A stretch of DNA of 64,000 bases from CAZCVI01 sp964502145 (GTDB lineage: Bacteria > Acidobacteriota > Aminicenantia > UBA2199). The stretch lies in assembly GCA_964502145.1 (NCBI GenBank), contig CAZCVI010000031.1:1-64000 (forward strand), given 5' to 3'. Within the stretch, counting starts at the first letter, position 1. Every line of letters starts with the position of its first letter. Positions 24,030 to 33,008 of the stretch are shown here, piece by piece. The position numbers and the translations under genes were made by a program. The notes beneath the pieces were generated by a model that did not search any database, had not been told where the DNA came from, and worked only from the letters and a program-made list of their open reading frames with translations.

Positions 24030-26897
24030 ATGATAAAAACATTATTTCCTCACAATCACGGTCTGAAATCGCGAGCGATTGCCATACACCTTGTCTTCTG
24101 GATTGCGATCGTACTTGTTTTAGTTCCCGGTTATGGACAAGCAGTGCAGACAGTTGCAGCCAAAGTTGCAACCATTACCAATGGTAATATTATACTTACA
24201 GTGACTGCGGAAGGGAAAAAATTGCTTCATGATTCTATTCGCATTGTTGAAAAAAAAACCTTTGGTTTTTTTCCGGTGCAACTCAGCAGCGATGGTGATT
24301 TTGCCATTGATTTGATATGGACTGGTTGGATTGCTCCGGGAATGGCCAACAACTCGCAGAACCGGGTGATGCTCACCAAAAAAGACTTTGAAGTACTGGG
24401 CTTGGACACATCGGAAAGCCAAGGTGAAAAACGGATCATTGTAACCCTTAAAGGCATCAACAGCACTCTCATGGTGACGTTGTCTTATTCGCTGGGCGCC
24501 ACCGATTACTTTGTCCGCCGTTCCGTGCGAATTTTTGATACTACATTCGGCCATCATTTTCTCCACGTGTTGCACCCGGTTAAAGCTATTTTAACTTTTG
24601 CGAACATCCCGGTTGCGGGGCAGGAAAAAGTGCAAATTCGCGAAGAAGGAAGCGAAGAATACGCTGAGATCACGGCAGAGAATTCTATCCCAACATTCGC
24701 AGGCGTGCAAGTCGTTAAAGCAGGTGCTTATGGACAGGTCGCGGCTATTCGTGCGACCAATGGTTCGGCTTTTTTTGGCTTGGAACATCCCGCCTCTGAG
24801 AATCTATTAAAGCCGATAGGAAATAATTTTGTATTGGATTGCAGTCGTCCCTTTGGTGTGCTGATTGATGCCACGGGTATCACTTCGGAGGCTGTAGTTT
24901 TGGCAGTCAACCCGGAGCCTTATGTGCGCAAATGGTACTGGAATTATATTGATACCATTCGTGTGGCTCTGGCAGAGCCTTATACTTTATATAATAGTTG
25001 GTATGATCTTCGTTCTGTCGAGTATCCCCGTGTTCCCGAGGCGCATTGGATGAACCAGGAAAATATTGCTCGTTTGGTCGATAAAGTGAATCAGAATATG
25101 ACGGTTAAGAACGGCATCAAAGTGGATGCGTTTGTTTTGGATGATGGTTGGGATGTGTACAAGAGCGATTGGGTGTTGCGTCAGGCCCAGTTTCCCAATG
25201 GACTCAAACCTATTGCCGAAAAATTAGCCACCACAGATACCAAGCTGGGCATATGGTTTGGTCCGATTGGGGGATATTCCTTTCGGATGCAACGTATCGA
25301 GTGGATGATGCAGCATGGATACGAGGGCATAAATCGGGAATACGAGTATTGTGGTGCGTTTTTATGTATTGGGGGTGAAAAGTACAATGGTTTGTTCCGC
25401 ACCCGAATTGACGAGATGATTAAGAATCATGGCGTTCGTTATTTTAAGTGGGATGGCATTATTTTTAGTTGTAATGAGCCCAATCATGGTCATCGCACCG
25501 GGATATACTCTCCGGTTTCCATTCTTGAGCAGTTTGGCAAGGTGTGTCGTGAAGCCAGACAGGCCGCCCCCGATGTGTTCTTGAATATCACTACCGGAAC
25601 ATGGCTTAGTCCCTGGTGGCTGGGTTATGCCAATCAGATTTGGATGGATGGTTCCGATTATGCGTTTGCCAATGTTCCTTCCGTATCCAAACGAGATAAT
25701 GCCATCACCTATCGCGACTTTGTCTTGTACGACGATTTTAAGAAAAAGGATCTTTGGTTCCCTGTAGCCAATCTTATGACCCATGGACTGATCAAAGGTA
25801 AACTGGATCATGTGGGCACCAATAACGAACCATTGGATAAACTGACCGACGATGCCGTGTTGTATGTCGCCCGTGGCGTATCCATGTATGAACTCTACAT
25901 CTCCCCTGACATTCTAACCGCTGGCGAGTGGAGTGCGATTGCTGGAGCACTGCGTTGGGCCCGTGATCGTCATCCAGTCCTGAGTAGAACGGAAATGATC
26001 GGTGGCAATCCTACCCTGGGAGAACCATACGGTTATGCTCATTTTGTAGGAACTGAAGGCATTGTAGCGGTACGAAACCCAGGCGCGAAACCGCAAACGA
26101 TTCAAGTAGAACTATCACCGGAACTGGGTATTAATCGTTTTGCTGTTTCTCTTGTGATGGAAAGAGTGTATCCTTACCGTTATATCGCCCCCGAATTATA
26201 TTCTGCTGGTGCAACCATTGCAGTGGAACTGGAGGGATTTGAAACAGCGGTATTCGAAATCTATCCATTGGCAAAAGCGACTCTTCCCCTGGTGGCAGGC
26301 GCTGTTTTTTCAGAGAGAATGAATAGCACGCCCTACAATCTGGATATTTTAGGTAAGAAAGCGCCGGTTAAGATTCTCAACCCAGAATTACTCAAAGGAA
26401 CCACCATTGATTTATCAGTCATCCCGCCATTGGCAGATGATTCCCTGCGATTGGTTTCCTTTTCCCAAAAAGTTACCCCCAAAGGTCTGGAGACTTTAAT
26501 GGATATAGACGTTCCAGCCACCATACAAAACGCCGAGGTGGGATTTTTATTCAATAATCCCGATGGCGTTAAAGTCGCTCTACCCAACGTACTCCTTACG
26601 GTGAATAATAAAACCGTGGCAGTGCGCGGTGAAGATCAAAAAGAGAGTTGGGGTTGGCGTATGGTAGATGTGAAACCAGGACGTAATACCATAGTTCTGC
26701 TCATACCAAAGGAAAAAGGTGTTCCCGCTTGGTTGGGTTCAATTGAAGTGTGGAACTTTGGGTTCCAGGCTTATAAATCCCGTGCTCTCTCTTTTCCTGA
26801 AATGATGAATCCCGTGCTTCGGCCCATGCCACCGTCACCCTGGCCACAGGGCACAATGAAGCGGACCGTTTTAATGAAGAGTATACAGATAAAATAA
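24030..26897 (+). CDS. GH36-like glycoside hydrolase (alpha-galactosidase superfamily)
   Basis: A 955-residue exported enzyme. The N-terminus has a long signal or anchor (IAIHLVFWIAIVLVLVPGYG, ending about residue 36). A beta-sandwich domain precedes the barrel. In the barrel FVLDDGWDVYKSD (about 370) binds substrate, YFKWDG gives the likely nucleophile Asp475, and WMDGSDYAF gives the acid/base region (Asp540 or Asp543), matching the clan GH-D pattern. C-terminal beta domains follow. Substrate is uncertain: alpha-galactosides are typical, but the family also includes other specificities. It is transcribed alone, probably from a leaderless message, with no ribosome site. It is followed by an imperfect palindromic repeat. 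Confidence 0.8.
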   Translation: MIKTLFPHNHGLKSRAIAIHLVFWIAIVLVLVPGYGQAVQTVAAKVATITNGNIILTVTAEGKKLLHDSIRIVEKKTFGFFPVQLSSDGDFAIDLIWTGWIAPGMANNSQNRVMLTKKDFEVLGLDTSESQGEKRIIVTLKGINSTLMVTLSYSLGATDYFVRRSVRIFDTTFGHHFLHVLHPVKAILTFANIPVAGQEKVQIREEGSEEYAEITAENSIPTFAGVQVVKAGAYGQVAAIRATNGSAFFGLEHPASENLLKPIGNNFVLDCSRPFGVLIDATGITSEAVVLAVNPEPYVRKWYWNYIDTIRVALAEPYTLYNSWYDLRSVEYPRVPEAHWMNQENIARLVDKVNQNMTVKNGIKVDAFVLDDGWDVYKSDWVLRQAQFPNGLKPIAEKLATTDTKLGIWFGPIGGYSFRMQRIEWMMQHGYEGINREYEYCGAFLCIGGEKYNGLFRTRIDEMIKNHGVRYFKWDGIIFSCNEPNHGHRTGIYSPVSILEQFGKVCREARQAAPDVFLNITTGTWLSPWWLGYANQIWMDGSDYAFANVPSVSKRDNAITYRDFVLYDDFKKKDLWFPVANLMTHGLIKGKLDHVGTNNEPLDKLTDDAVLYVARGVSMYELYISPDILTAGEWSAIAGALRWARDRHPVLSRTEMIGGNPTLGEPYGYAHFVGTEGIVAVRNPGAKPQTIQVELSPELGINRFAVSLVMERVYPYRYIAPELYSAGATIAVELEGFETAVFEIYPLAKATLPLVAGAVFSERMNSTPYNLDILGKKAPVKILNPELLKGTTIDLSVIPPLADDSLRLVSFSQKVTPKGLETLMDIDVPATIQNAEVGFLFNNPDGVKVALPNVLLTVNNKTVAVRGEDQKESWGWRMVDVKPGRNTIVLLIPKEKGVPAWLGSIEVWNFGFQAYKSRALSFPEMMNPVLRPMPPSPWPQGTMKRTVLMKSIQIK

Positions 26898-26940
26898 AAA
26901 AGACTATAATGAACGTATAAACGCAATAAAGAAAAAAGAT

Positions 26941-27031
26941 TGGCCCACGAATTTACACAGATTTACACGAATTAACTGGATATAAATGTGTTTTGTCTTT
27001 TAATTCGTGTAAATTCGTGAAATCCGTGGGG
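26941..27031. repeat. Dispersed AATTCGTG-type inverted repeat
   Basis: TGGCCCACGAATTTACAC and ACACGAATTA on the left mirror TAATTCGTGTAAATTCGTG and CCGTGGGG on the right, forming an imperfect hairpin of about 30-bp arms. A related copy in the opposite orientation lies at 32889-32945, including the shared GATTGGCCCACGAATT edge. The hairpin stands between two convergent genes and may terminate both. Confidence 0.7.
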
Positions 27032-27040
27032 AAGTCTTTT

Positions 27041-27949
27041 TTAACTTTTCCCAGACACCAACTGCGGTGTATTTATTTCATATTCCTGGCCCAGGGGGAT
27101 CGTGTAAATCGTATCCGCATGCCCCAGTGGTAGATCGTAAAGTACTGGTATAGTCGTATCTTTTAAATAATATTGCACCCGCCCTAAGAACGTCTCTTTC
27201 TCTCCTTCATGGCTGAAACAGCGGGGGAATTGCCCCAATAAAAGCCCTTTAATTTTGCTAAAAACTCCAGCCACTGCCAACTGCCATAACATGCGGTCCA
27301 ACCGGAATGGGCGTTCCCCCACATCTTCCAATAACAGAATACGGTTTTCTACTGGCGGAAAATAGGGGGTTCCCAACAGCGAAGCCAAATTGGAAAGACA
27401 ACCCCCTGTAAGCATACCGCGTGTGTTTCCTGATATTAACGTTTCTCCAGTTAATGCAAATTTGGCTGCCGGGTCACAGAGCACCTGTTTAAGATTGGCA
27501 GCATCAAAACGATCTTCAGCCAACGAGGCATACACCATCGGACCATAATAAACGACCATCTTAAAGCGTTCCATTAGATTCCATAATAAATAACTGACAT
27601 CCGAAGACCCAATCACAATTTTGGGTAACGGCATATCCAAGCGGTCTAAAAAAGGCAACAGAAGATTGGCACCATACCCTCCCCTACCCGCCCATAAGGC
27701 TTTTATTTCTGGATCGGAAAAAAAACGCTGGATATCGGCAAAACTTTGCTCAGGAGAACGGGCTAAAAAATCAGCGGTAGGAACTTTACCCAATGGATTA
27801 TTGACCTCCACCGGCACAAATCCCAATTTTTCCAATTGCCTGACCCCATTCTCCCGGTAAGGCTCTTTGACCGGGGAGGAAGAAAGGAAAATGGCCACTT
27901 TATCCCCTTCTTTTAAGGCTGGTGGTATGTTAAATCGGTTATTTCTCAT
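27041..27949 (-). CDS. LD-carboxypeptidase (peptidase S66)
   Basis: A 302-residue muropeptide LD-carboxypeptidase that trims the terminal D-Ala of tetrapeptides in peptidoglycan recycling. The serine triad is visible: GSSD (Ser116), LLLEDVGE (Glu near 208) and LPLGHADTIYTIPLG (His near 277). An upstream WAGRGGYG stretch is typical of the family. ATG at 27949 follows AAGGT, a modest ribosome site. There is no signal peptide, so it acts in the cytoplasm like LdcA. It lies 58 nt downstream of the histidine kinase on the same strand. Confidence 0.93.
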   Translation of the reverse strand: MRNNRFNIPPALKEGDKVAIFLSSSPVKEPYRENGVRQLEKLGFVPVEVNNPLGKVPTADFLARSPEQSFADIQRFFSDPEIKALWAGRGGYGANLLLPFLDRLDMPLPKIVIGSSDVSYLLWNLMERFKMVVYYGPMVYASLAEDRFDAANLKQVLCDPAAKFALTGETLISGNTRGMLTGGCLSNLASLLGTPYFPPVENRILLLEDVGERPFRLDRMLWQLAVAGVFSKIKGLLLGQFPRCFSHEGEKETFLGRVQYYLKDTTIPVLYDLPLGHADTIYTIPLGQEYEINTPQLVSGKS

Positions 27950-28007
27950 GATAGATTACCTTTTTCTTTCTTTTTTCCTTCTTTTTGGATAGATATGGGG
28001 CCTATGC

Positions 28008-31000
28008 TTACGATTCTTCTGCTTGTTGGGGAAAGTCCAGAATAACCGCAGTGCCCACGTTTTTTTGCGATTGAATGCGAATCGTACCTTTATGAAGTTC
28101 CACAATACGTTTGGCAATAAACAATCCCAGGCCCGTGCCAATCACCTTGGTTGAATAATTGGTTTCAAAGAGATGCCCACATTCGTTCTCTTCCATGCCA
28201 ATGCCATTGTCTGATACAGTTAGAATCAAACGCTGATTCTGCCGTTTGATATCCAAATGAACTTCGCCCATTTTCTCACCGATGGCTTCGATTGAATTGT
28301 TGATCAGATTTTTTAGTACTTGTTTGATTTTACTTCTGTCCATCGTAACCCGGACATTAACCGGAGTGGCTGGGGTAACAGTAGCACCATCCACCTGGAT
28401 GGAACATTCCACATGGCTGTAAATCTGTTGCAAGTTAAATATCTCATCTTGGCACAAGCGCACTAAATCGAAACTCTCCAATTTAATTTCATCTATTTTT
28501 GAGAGGTCTAAGAAGCCATAAGAAACTTTTCGCAAATGATCTGTTTCCGCGATGATATAGTTCACTGATTCTTTGATGATCTCTTCATAATTCGGGTTCT
28601 TGTCATGCAACGAACGTAAAATTTGCTCGGCTGATAGCTGAATCGGAGTCAGGGGATTTTTTACTTCGTGTGCCACTTGACGACCCAACCGGATGATTGT
28701 TTTCATCTGGGAGATTTCCGAGATATTCTGTTGTTGTTCCCGGATACCTTCAATCATGGCATTAAAACCAGTATAGAGGCTTTTGATTTCGATTTCTGCC
28801 GGAATATTTTTTAAGATTGGCAGATTGCCCCGTTCGACTTCGGCCATGCCGTGGTTCAACCCTTCAATCGGAGATAATATCTTGTTCCTGAAGAAGACCG
28901 CGATAGAAAAACCGATGATCATTAAAATAAAAAAGAGCGTGATCACAAAATCCGAATAATACCGCCCTTCTGACAATGTCTCTTCCCAGCGGTTGGAATA
29001 TTCCACCATAAAAATATAATCGTATATCTTAAAAAAAAGACGGAACCCACCGTATTCCTCGCTTAACACAAACCGTTGGTTCTTCTGATTTAAAAGGGAC
29101 AAGGTGTGGGAATGAATAAAAACAGGGATTGCTGAATTGATAATCTGACGATAATTGGACGCCTCTAAAAGCCCGTTCTTGTCATATACCGTGACATCGC
29201 CGTTTAATATTTTGGCAATCGAGAAAAGATGCTCCCGGGAAAACACACCCCGGTCTTTGAACAGGTTGTACCCGATATTCTGCGCCATCCTGCCGTTCTC
29301 ATACATGATGCGCATCACTTTCTCCTCCGAGTTGCGGTAACTGAAATTAATGAAAAATACCGAAAATACCACGGCTGTAAACAGGGAAATCAGAATCAAA
29401 AACGTAAAAACACGGATGGAATAGGAGTAATAAATAGACCGCCAATCTATCTTTTTGATGTTCTTCAACACGAACAGAAGGTAAAAAAGGCTGAGAAAAA
29501 GAAATAACTTGATCAACTCGGCCAGTTCTTTAAAAAGGGTTTTTTGCGGGAAGAAAATAATGATCGAGTTGCCACCATCCTTAAAGATAAAACCTCTATA
29601 GGTCAGCCCCATCGAGGTAAAACCAATCCATTTGTTCTTTTCTTTTAGGATACCCGCGATGTTTTCCAGGTTGAGGTTCGAGGGGTTCTCCAGTATCTGG
29701 TTTTGCTCGTTTAATTTGATATAACTCAAATCTTTGCCATTGATTTTGTTATCAATCGTAAAGATATTGACGCTTTCCTGGTGTCGTAGTAGCAGTTCTG
29801 GCGAATTGAGAACCTGGATAATCATGCGCCCTAAGTATTGTCCTTCTTTATAGATACTGGTCGACGCCACGGCCAGCGGGATATCTTTGCCCTGAATTTC
29901 TGCTGTCGTGTCCTCAATCGCCCAGAAGGGGAAAGTATTGCGGGTTTTGGCTTCTAAGAATGGAATCTGAAAGGCAAAATAACCCATCAACGTGTTGTTT
30001 TCAGCGATCACAAAAATACCCGAAGCGATGTTTTCCCGCGAGGCCATTGTCCGACGCCAGATACTTTCCAACTTCGTGCTGGTATCCCCTTGAAAAAATT
30101 CATATAGGTCAAGGCTATCCGAATTGATCTGGTGGATAATTTCGCGCGCAATAAATTTCGCGTAATTGCTCTGGTTTAAGAAGATTTTCTTTAAGTTATC
30201 GCTGACAAACCACTGCTTCTCAAGCAAGGTTTGGACCTGGGTCAACTGGTATATGGACACTGCCAATATAAAAATCACAATCGCCCGGGTAATAAAAGAC
30301 CGTTTAAAAAATAAAAAAACAAAGGAGATGAGCACGATCAAAAGGCCACTGATGATATTAATCGTGAACCAATGGGACATTCCTACCAGAATGATACATT
30401 CCAGTAGAAGGTAAAGGGTTCCTTTGATCACTCTGTCCCGCGTGTTCTCCAGGCCTTGATAAAATTCATGGCAAATCCCCCGGACAAAGATCAGCGGCAG
30501 CAAGTGCAGACAAACCAGACATAACAACAACGCCAGATAATTAAAACCGAGCGTTTGGAAATTAAAATTAACGGCATTAAAGAGAGCGGGGAAAAATTGC
30601 AGCACAAACAACAGGGTGGTATTAAAAAGGACAAAAACCAGACTCTTGTATTTAAACCATTTCCGCAAAAGATAGAGCAAGGAAACCAGGAACACCAGGA
30701 ACACCAACATCCGGTAAATGGAGTGAAAGGCAATGCGATGATTTTGCCATTGCAGATAGAGCGTGTTCTCGCCCACGGCGCCGATGATCATGGGCAGGAG
30801 AAAAAAAAGGTCCAAAAACATGAGCAACCACAACCAGCGGGACAAGACATAATATTTTAAATAGAACACGCACACACCCTGCAATAACAGGAGAAACAGG
30901 AACCCGCAAATCAAGAGAAAAATACTCTCCCGTTGCCGATCATAGCGTTGGATATCTGTCATGGAGAATTTGAGGTTGAGAACCAGTTGGTTGTTCGCAT

Positions 31001-31571
31001 GCAGCAGGCAGTGGGTATAGAAAAACATGCCTGTAATACGATCAAAATGATAGCCGTTTTTTTGTTTTTCCAGAGCCGTGTTGGAAAAGCGAATCTCGCT
31101 GACTGTAGTTGTGTATTTAATATTTTTTAGTAAGAGGTGATCGTCCAGGTTGCTATAATAGCGAATATAGTATATATGGTCCGCCATTTTTCGTACATAG
31201 TAGATATCCCTATTTTTCTCGATAAAGCCCCATTTACCAGGCGAGAGGGGCAAGAATTTCAAAAAGTAGATTTCCCCCCAATATGTTTTCACCACCCCGT
31301 TATTTTCCAAGATCAACGCTTCTTTTGATTCCATTTGGGAATCTGTCAGTTTATCCAGTAGGTATTTGGAGAATAGTGTTTCCGCCCGTTTTTGATAATA
31401 GTTATTTTTGTCCCGTAATAATGTTTCTACTTGTCTGAGGCTGCCCAGTACTGACTTGAGGATATCTTTTACTGATGGTTCCGAGGCTTTGAAGGAGAAG
31501 AAGTAGAAAAAAATCCACACTATCGCCACCAGCACCAGAAAAAACCGGAAGAACCTGGGTATTGGTTTCAA
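28008..31571 (-). CDS. Large membrane sensor histidine kinase, NtrY-like
   Basis: About 1187 residues. The likely start is TTG at 31571, preceded by AGAGG at 9 nt and overlapping the upstream stop as TTGA. A further TTG at 31604 lacks a usable ribosome site. The N-terminal 450 residues carry one transmembrane helix, a 160-residue outer domain and a bundle of about ten hydrophobic helices. A second sensory domain and two more helices follow. The kinase core begins near residue 930: AHEVKNPLTPIQLSAEQ has phosphoacceptor His968, then N-box NLINNSIEAI, and G boxes DNGIGM and GTGLGL. The NPLTPIQLSAE string is typical of NtrY. No response regulator gene is adjacent, so its partner lies elsewhere. 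Confidence 0.88.
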   Translation of the reverse strand: MKPIPRFFRFFLVLVAIVWIFFYFFSFKASEPSVKDILKSVLGSLRQVETLLRDKNNYYQKRAETLFSKYLLDKLTDSQMESKEALILENNGVVKTYWGEIYFLKFLPLSPGKWGFIEKNRDIYYVRKMADHIYYIRYYSNLDDHLLLKNIKYTTTVSEIRFSNTALEKQKNGYHFDRITGMFFYTHCLLHANNQLVLNLKFSMTDIQRYDRQRESIFLLICGFLFLLLLQGVCVFYLKYYVLSRWLWLLMFLDLFFLLPMIIGAVGENTLYLQWQNHRIAFHSIYRMLVFLVFLVSLLYLLRKWFKYKSLVFVLFNTTLLFVLQFFPALFNAVNFNFQTLGFNYLALLLCLVCLHLLPLIFVRGICHEFYQGLENTRDRVIKGTLYLLLECIILVGMSHWFTINIISGLLIVLISFVFLFFKRSFITRAIVIFILAVSIYQLTQVQTLLEKQWFVSDNLKKIFLNQSNYAKFIAREIIHQINSDSLDLYEFFQGDTSTKLESIWRRTMASRENIASGIFVIAENNTLMGYFAFQIPFLEAKTRNTFPFWAIEDTTAEIQGKDIPLAVASTSIYKEGQYLGRMIIQVLNSPELLLRHQESVNIFTIDNKINGKDLSYIKLNEQNQILENPSNLNLENIAGILKEKNKWIGFTSMGLTYRGFIFKDGGNSIIIFFPQKTLFKELAELIKLFLFLSLFYLLFVLKNIKKIDWRSIYYSYSIRVFTFLILISLFTAVVFSVFFINFSYRNSEEKVMRIMYENGRMAQNIGYNLFKDRGVFSREHLFSIAKILNGDVTVYDKNGLLEASNYRQIINSAIPVFIHSHTLSLLNQKNQRFVLSEEYGGFRLFFKIYDYIFMVEYSNRWEETLSEGRYYSDFVITLFFILMIIGFSIAVFFRNKILSPIEGLNHGMAEVERGNLPILKNIPAEIEIKSLYTGFNAMIEGIREQQQNISEISQMKTIIRLGRQVAHEVKNPLTPIQLSAEQILRSLHDKNPNYEEIIKESVNYIIAETDHLRKVSYGFLDLSKIDEIKLESFDLVRLCQDEIFNLQQIYSHVECSIQVDGATVTPATPVNVRVTMDRSKIKQVLKNLINNSIEAIGEKMGEVHLDIKRQNQRLILTVSDNGIGMEENECGHLFETNYSTKVIGTGLGLFIAKRIVELHKGTIRIQSQKNVGTAVILDFPQQAEES

Positions 31572-31996
31572 ATTTTTAGACCTCTGAAGTAATATATCTT
31601 CCAATCCTTATTGGTTTTAGTCATGAAGAATATCAATTTATAATACACTGTTTTTTCCGAGCGTTTATTCTTCAAGATCAGGTTGAGGGATTGCACGGCG
31701 AACTCGTTTTCGATTTGTTTTGAAGCCCATTCCAGGCGGGAGACTTCATATTGTGAATATATAACGGTGAAATCCTCGACAAATTTAGCCGTATAGATAA
31801 ACCCTGTTAGATTAAAGGGGGATTCGAAGTTCACCGAGATTTTTTCCAAGCAGATATCTTTAAAGCCTTTTAAATGGCCGGTGGTAACCGCGTCGCCGAT
31901 AGGTTGCATCAGCAGGTACTGATTTTCGCCCAGAGTTAGGGCGGGTAGTATCCACAGCGCTGTTACCACCGCCATAAATCGGATAAAACGTTTCAT
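31568..31996 (-). CDS. Small exported protein upstream of the sensor kinase
   Basis: A 142-residue protein from ATG 31996 (AAAGGA is very close, so the start is not certain; a TTG 21 nt further up is also in frame). MKRFIRFMAVVTALWILPALTLG is a signal peptide. The mature part is a single small alpha/beta-looking domain with an ISVNFESPFNLTGF stretch and no Cys. I do not recognise the family. Its stop overlaps the TTG start of the histidine kinase, which suggests translational coupling, so it may be an exported accessory or ligand-binding partner of the sensor. Confidence 0.7.
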   Translation of the reverse strand: MKRFIRFMAVVTALWILPALTLGENQYLLMQPIGDAVTTGHLKGFKDICLEKISVNFESPFNLTGFIYTAKFVEDFTVIYSQYEVSRLEWASKQIENEFAVQSLNLILKNKRSEKTVYYKLIFFMTKTNKDWKIYYFRGLKI

Positions 31997-32029
31997 ATCC
32001 TTTTTGTAAAAGCTCAATAATAAAGCAGT

Positions 32030-32542
32030 TTAATAGTGAATATGACTAAAAACCGGATAACCTGCCAATTTATCGCGCCCGTGGAGGAAGTCCAATTCGA
32101 TGAGGAATTCGATACCCGCCACCGTGCCTTTTAATTGTTCAATCAGTTTTGCTACTGCTGCCGCTGTACCGCCAGTGGCCAGCAGGTCGTCCATGATCAC
32201 TACTTTTTCGCCTGGAGTGATTGCGTCCACGTGGAGTTCCAGTGTATTGGAGCCATATTCCAGAGTATAGCTCTCGCTAATTTTTTCAGCCGGTAGTTTC
32301 CCTGGTTTGCGGGCAGGTACGAAGCCGCAGCCCAGAATATAAGCGGCTGCGCCGCCAAAAATAAAGCCACGGGACTCAATGCCCACGATTTTACCGATGC
32401 CTTTGCCCCGGTACTTTTCTACCATTTGTTCAACCGTGTACTTGAACGCTTCCGGGTTCTTTAACAGAGTTGTAATGTCTTTAAAAATAATGCCTTTCTG
32501 GGGGAAGTCAGGCACGTCCCTAATAATTTTCGCTAAATCCAT
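32030..32542 (-). CDS. apt: Adenine phosphoribosyltransferase
   Basis: A 170-residue purine salvage enzyme that joins adenine to PRPP to give AMP. ATG at 32542 follows a strong AAGGAGG. The hallmark strings are present: MDLAKIIRDVPDFPQKGI at the start, GIESRGFIFGGA, ARKPGKLP and the PRPP loop VVIMDDLLATGGT. Length is exactly that of bacterial Apt. It lies 33 nt upstream of the small exported protein and probably leads the apt / exported protein / kinase / LD-carboxypeptidase transcription unit. Confidence 0.96.
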   Translation of the reverse strand: MDLAKIIRDVPDFPQKGIIFKDITTLLKNPEAFKYTVEQMVEKYRGKGIGKIVGIESRGFIFGGAAAYILGCGFVPARKPGKLPAEKISESYTLEYGSNTLELHVDAITPGEKVVIMDDLLATGGTAAAVAKLIEQLKGTVAGIEFLIELDFLHGRDKLAGYPVFSHIHY

Positions 32543-33008
32543 AAAACCTCCTTTTAGAATTGGGCAATGCGTCACCAGCAGGATATTTCATCCCGTTATT
32601 TACCAAGGGCGCGATTGCACTTCCTAAGTGTTATATCATAATACATTTTGCACTTTTTTAAAAGAGGAAAAATTGTATCTATGCAGTTTTTTCCACGCCG
32701 AGTTTCAAAAAAGACCGAACGATTTCAACAATTTGCCAGTCGATTTAGCCCCCCAACCGCAATTGAGGTAGTGCTTTTGTTTTAATAGCCCAGTATATAA
32801 AGGTAGCCGTCGATGGCGCTACAATCACCGGCTTTTGCATCAGCCCATAAACCTTTATGTTGCGAATTTTTAAAAAACTATACTTATACCGTCCTTTAAT
32901 TCGCCTTAATTCGCGTTAATTCGTGTTAATTCGTGGGCCAATCTTTTTCTTAAGTCCTTTTTTAATCTAAGTAATCATTTTAATCTGTGTAATCTGTGGT
33001 CTTCTTTT
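32543..33008. other. Intergenic stretch with an AATTCG repeat block
   Basis: No gene is supported. At 32889-32945 there are four AATTCG(N)GTTAATTCG words ending in AATTCGTGGGCCAATC, a reversed relative of the repeat at 26941-27031. A looser TAATCTGTGTAATCTGTGG block follows at 32980-32999, just past the stop of the DUF5916 gene. The rest (32587-32880) is AT-rich and featureless to my eye. Confidence 0.6.
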
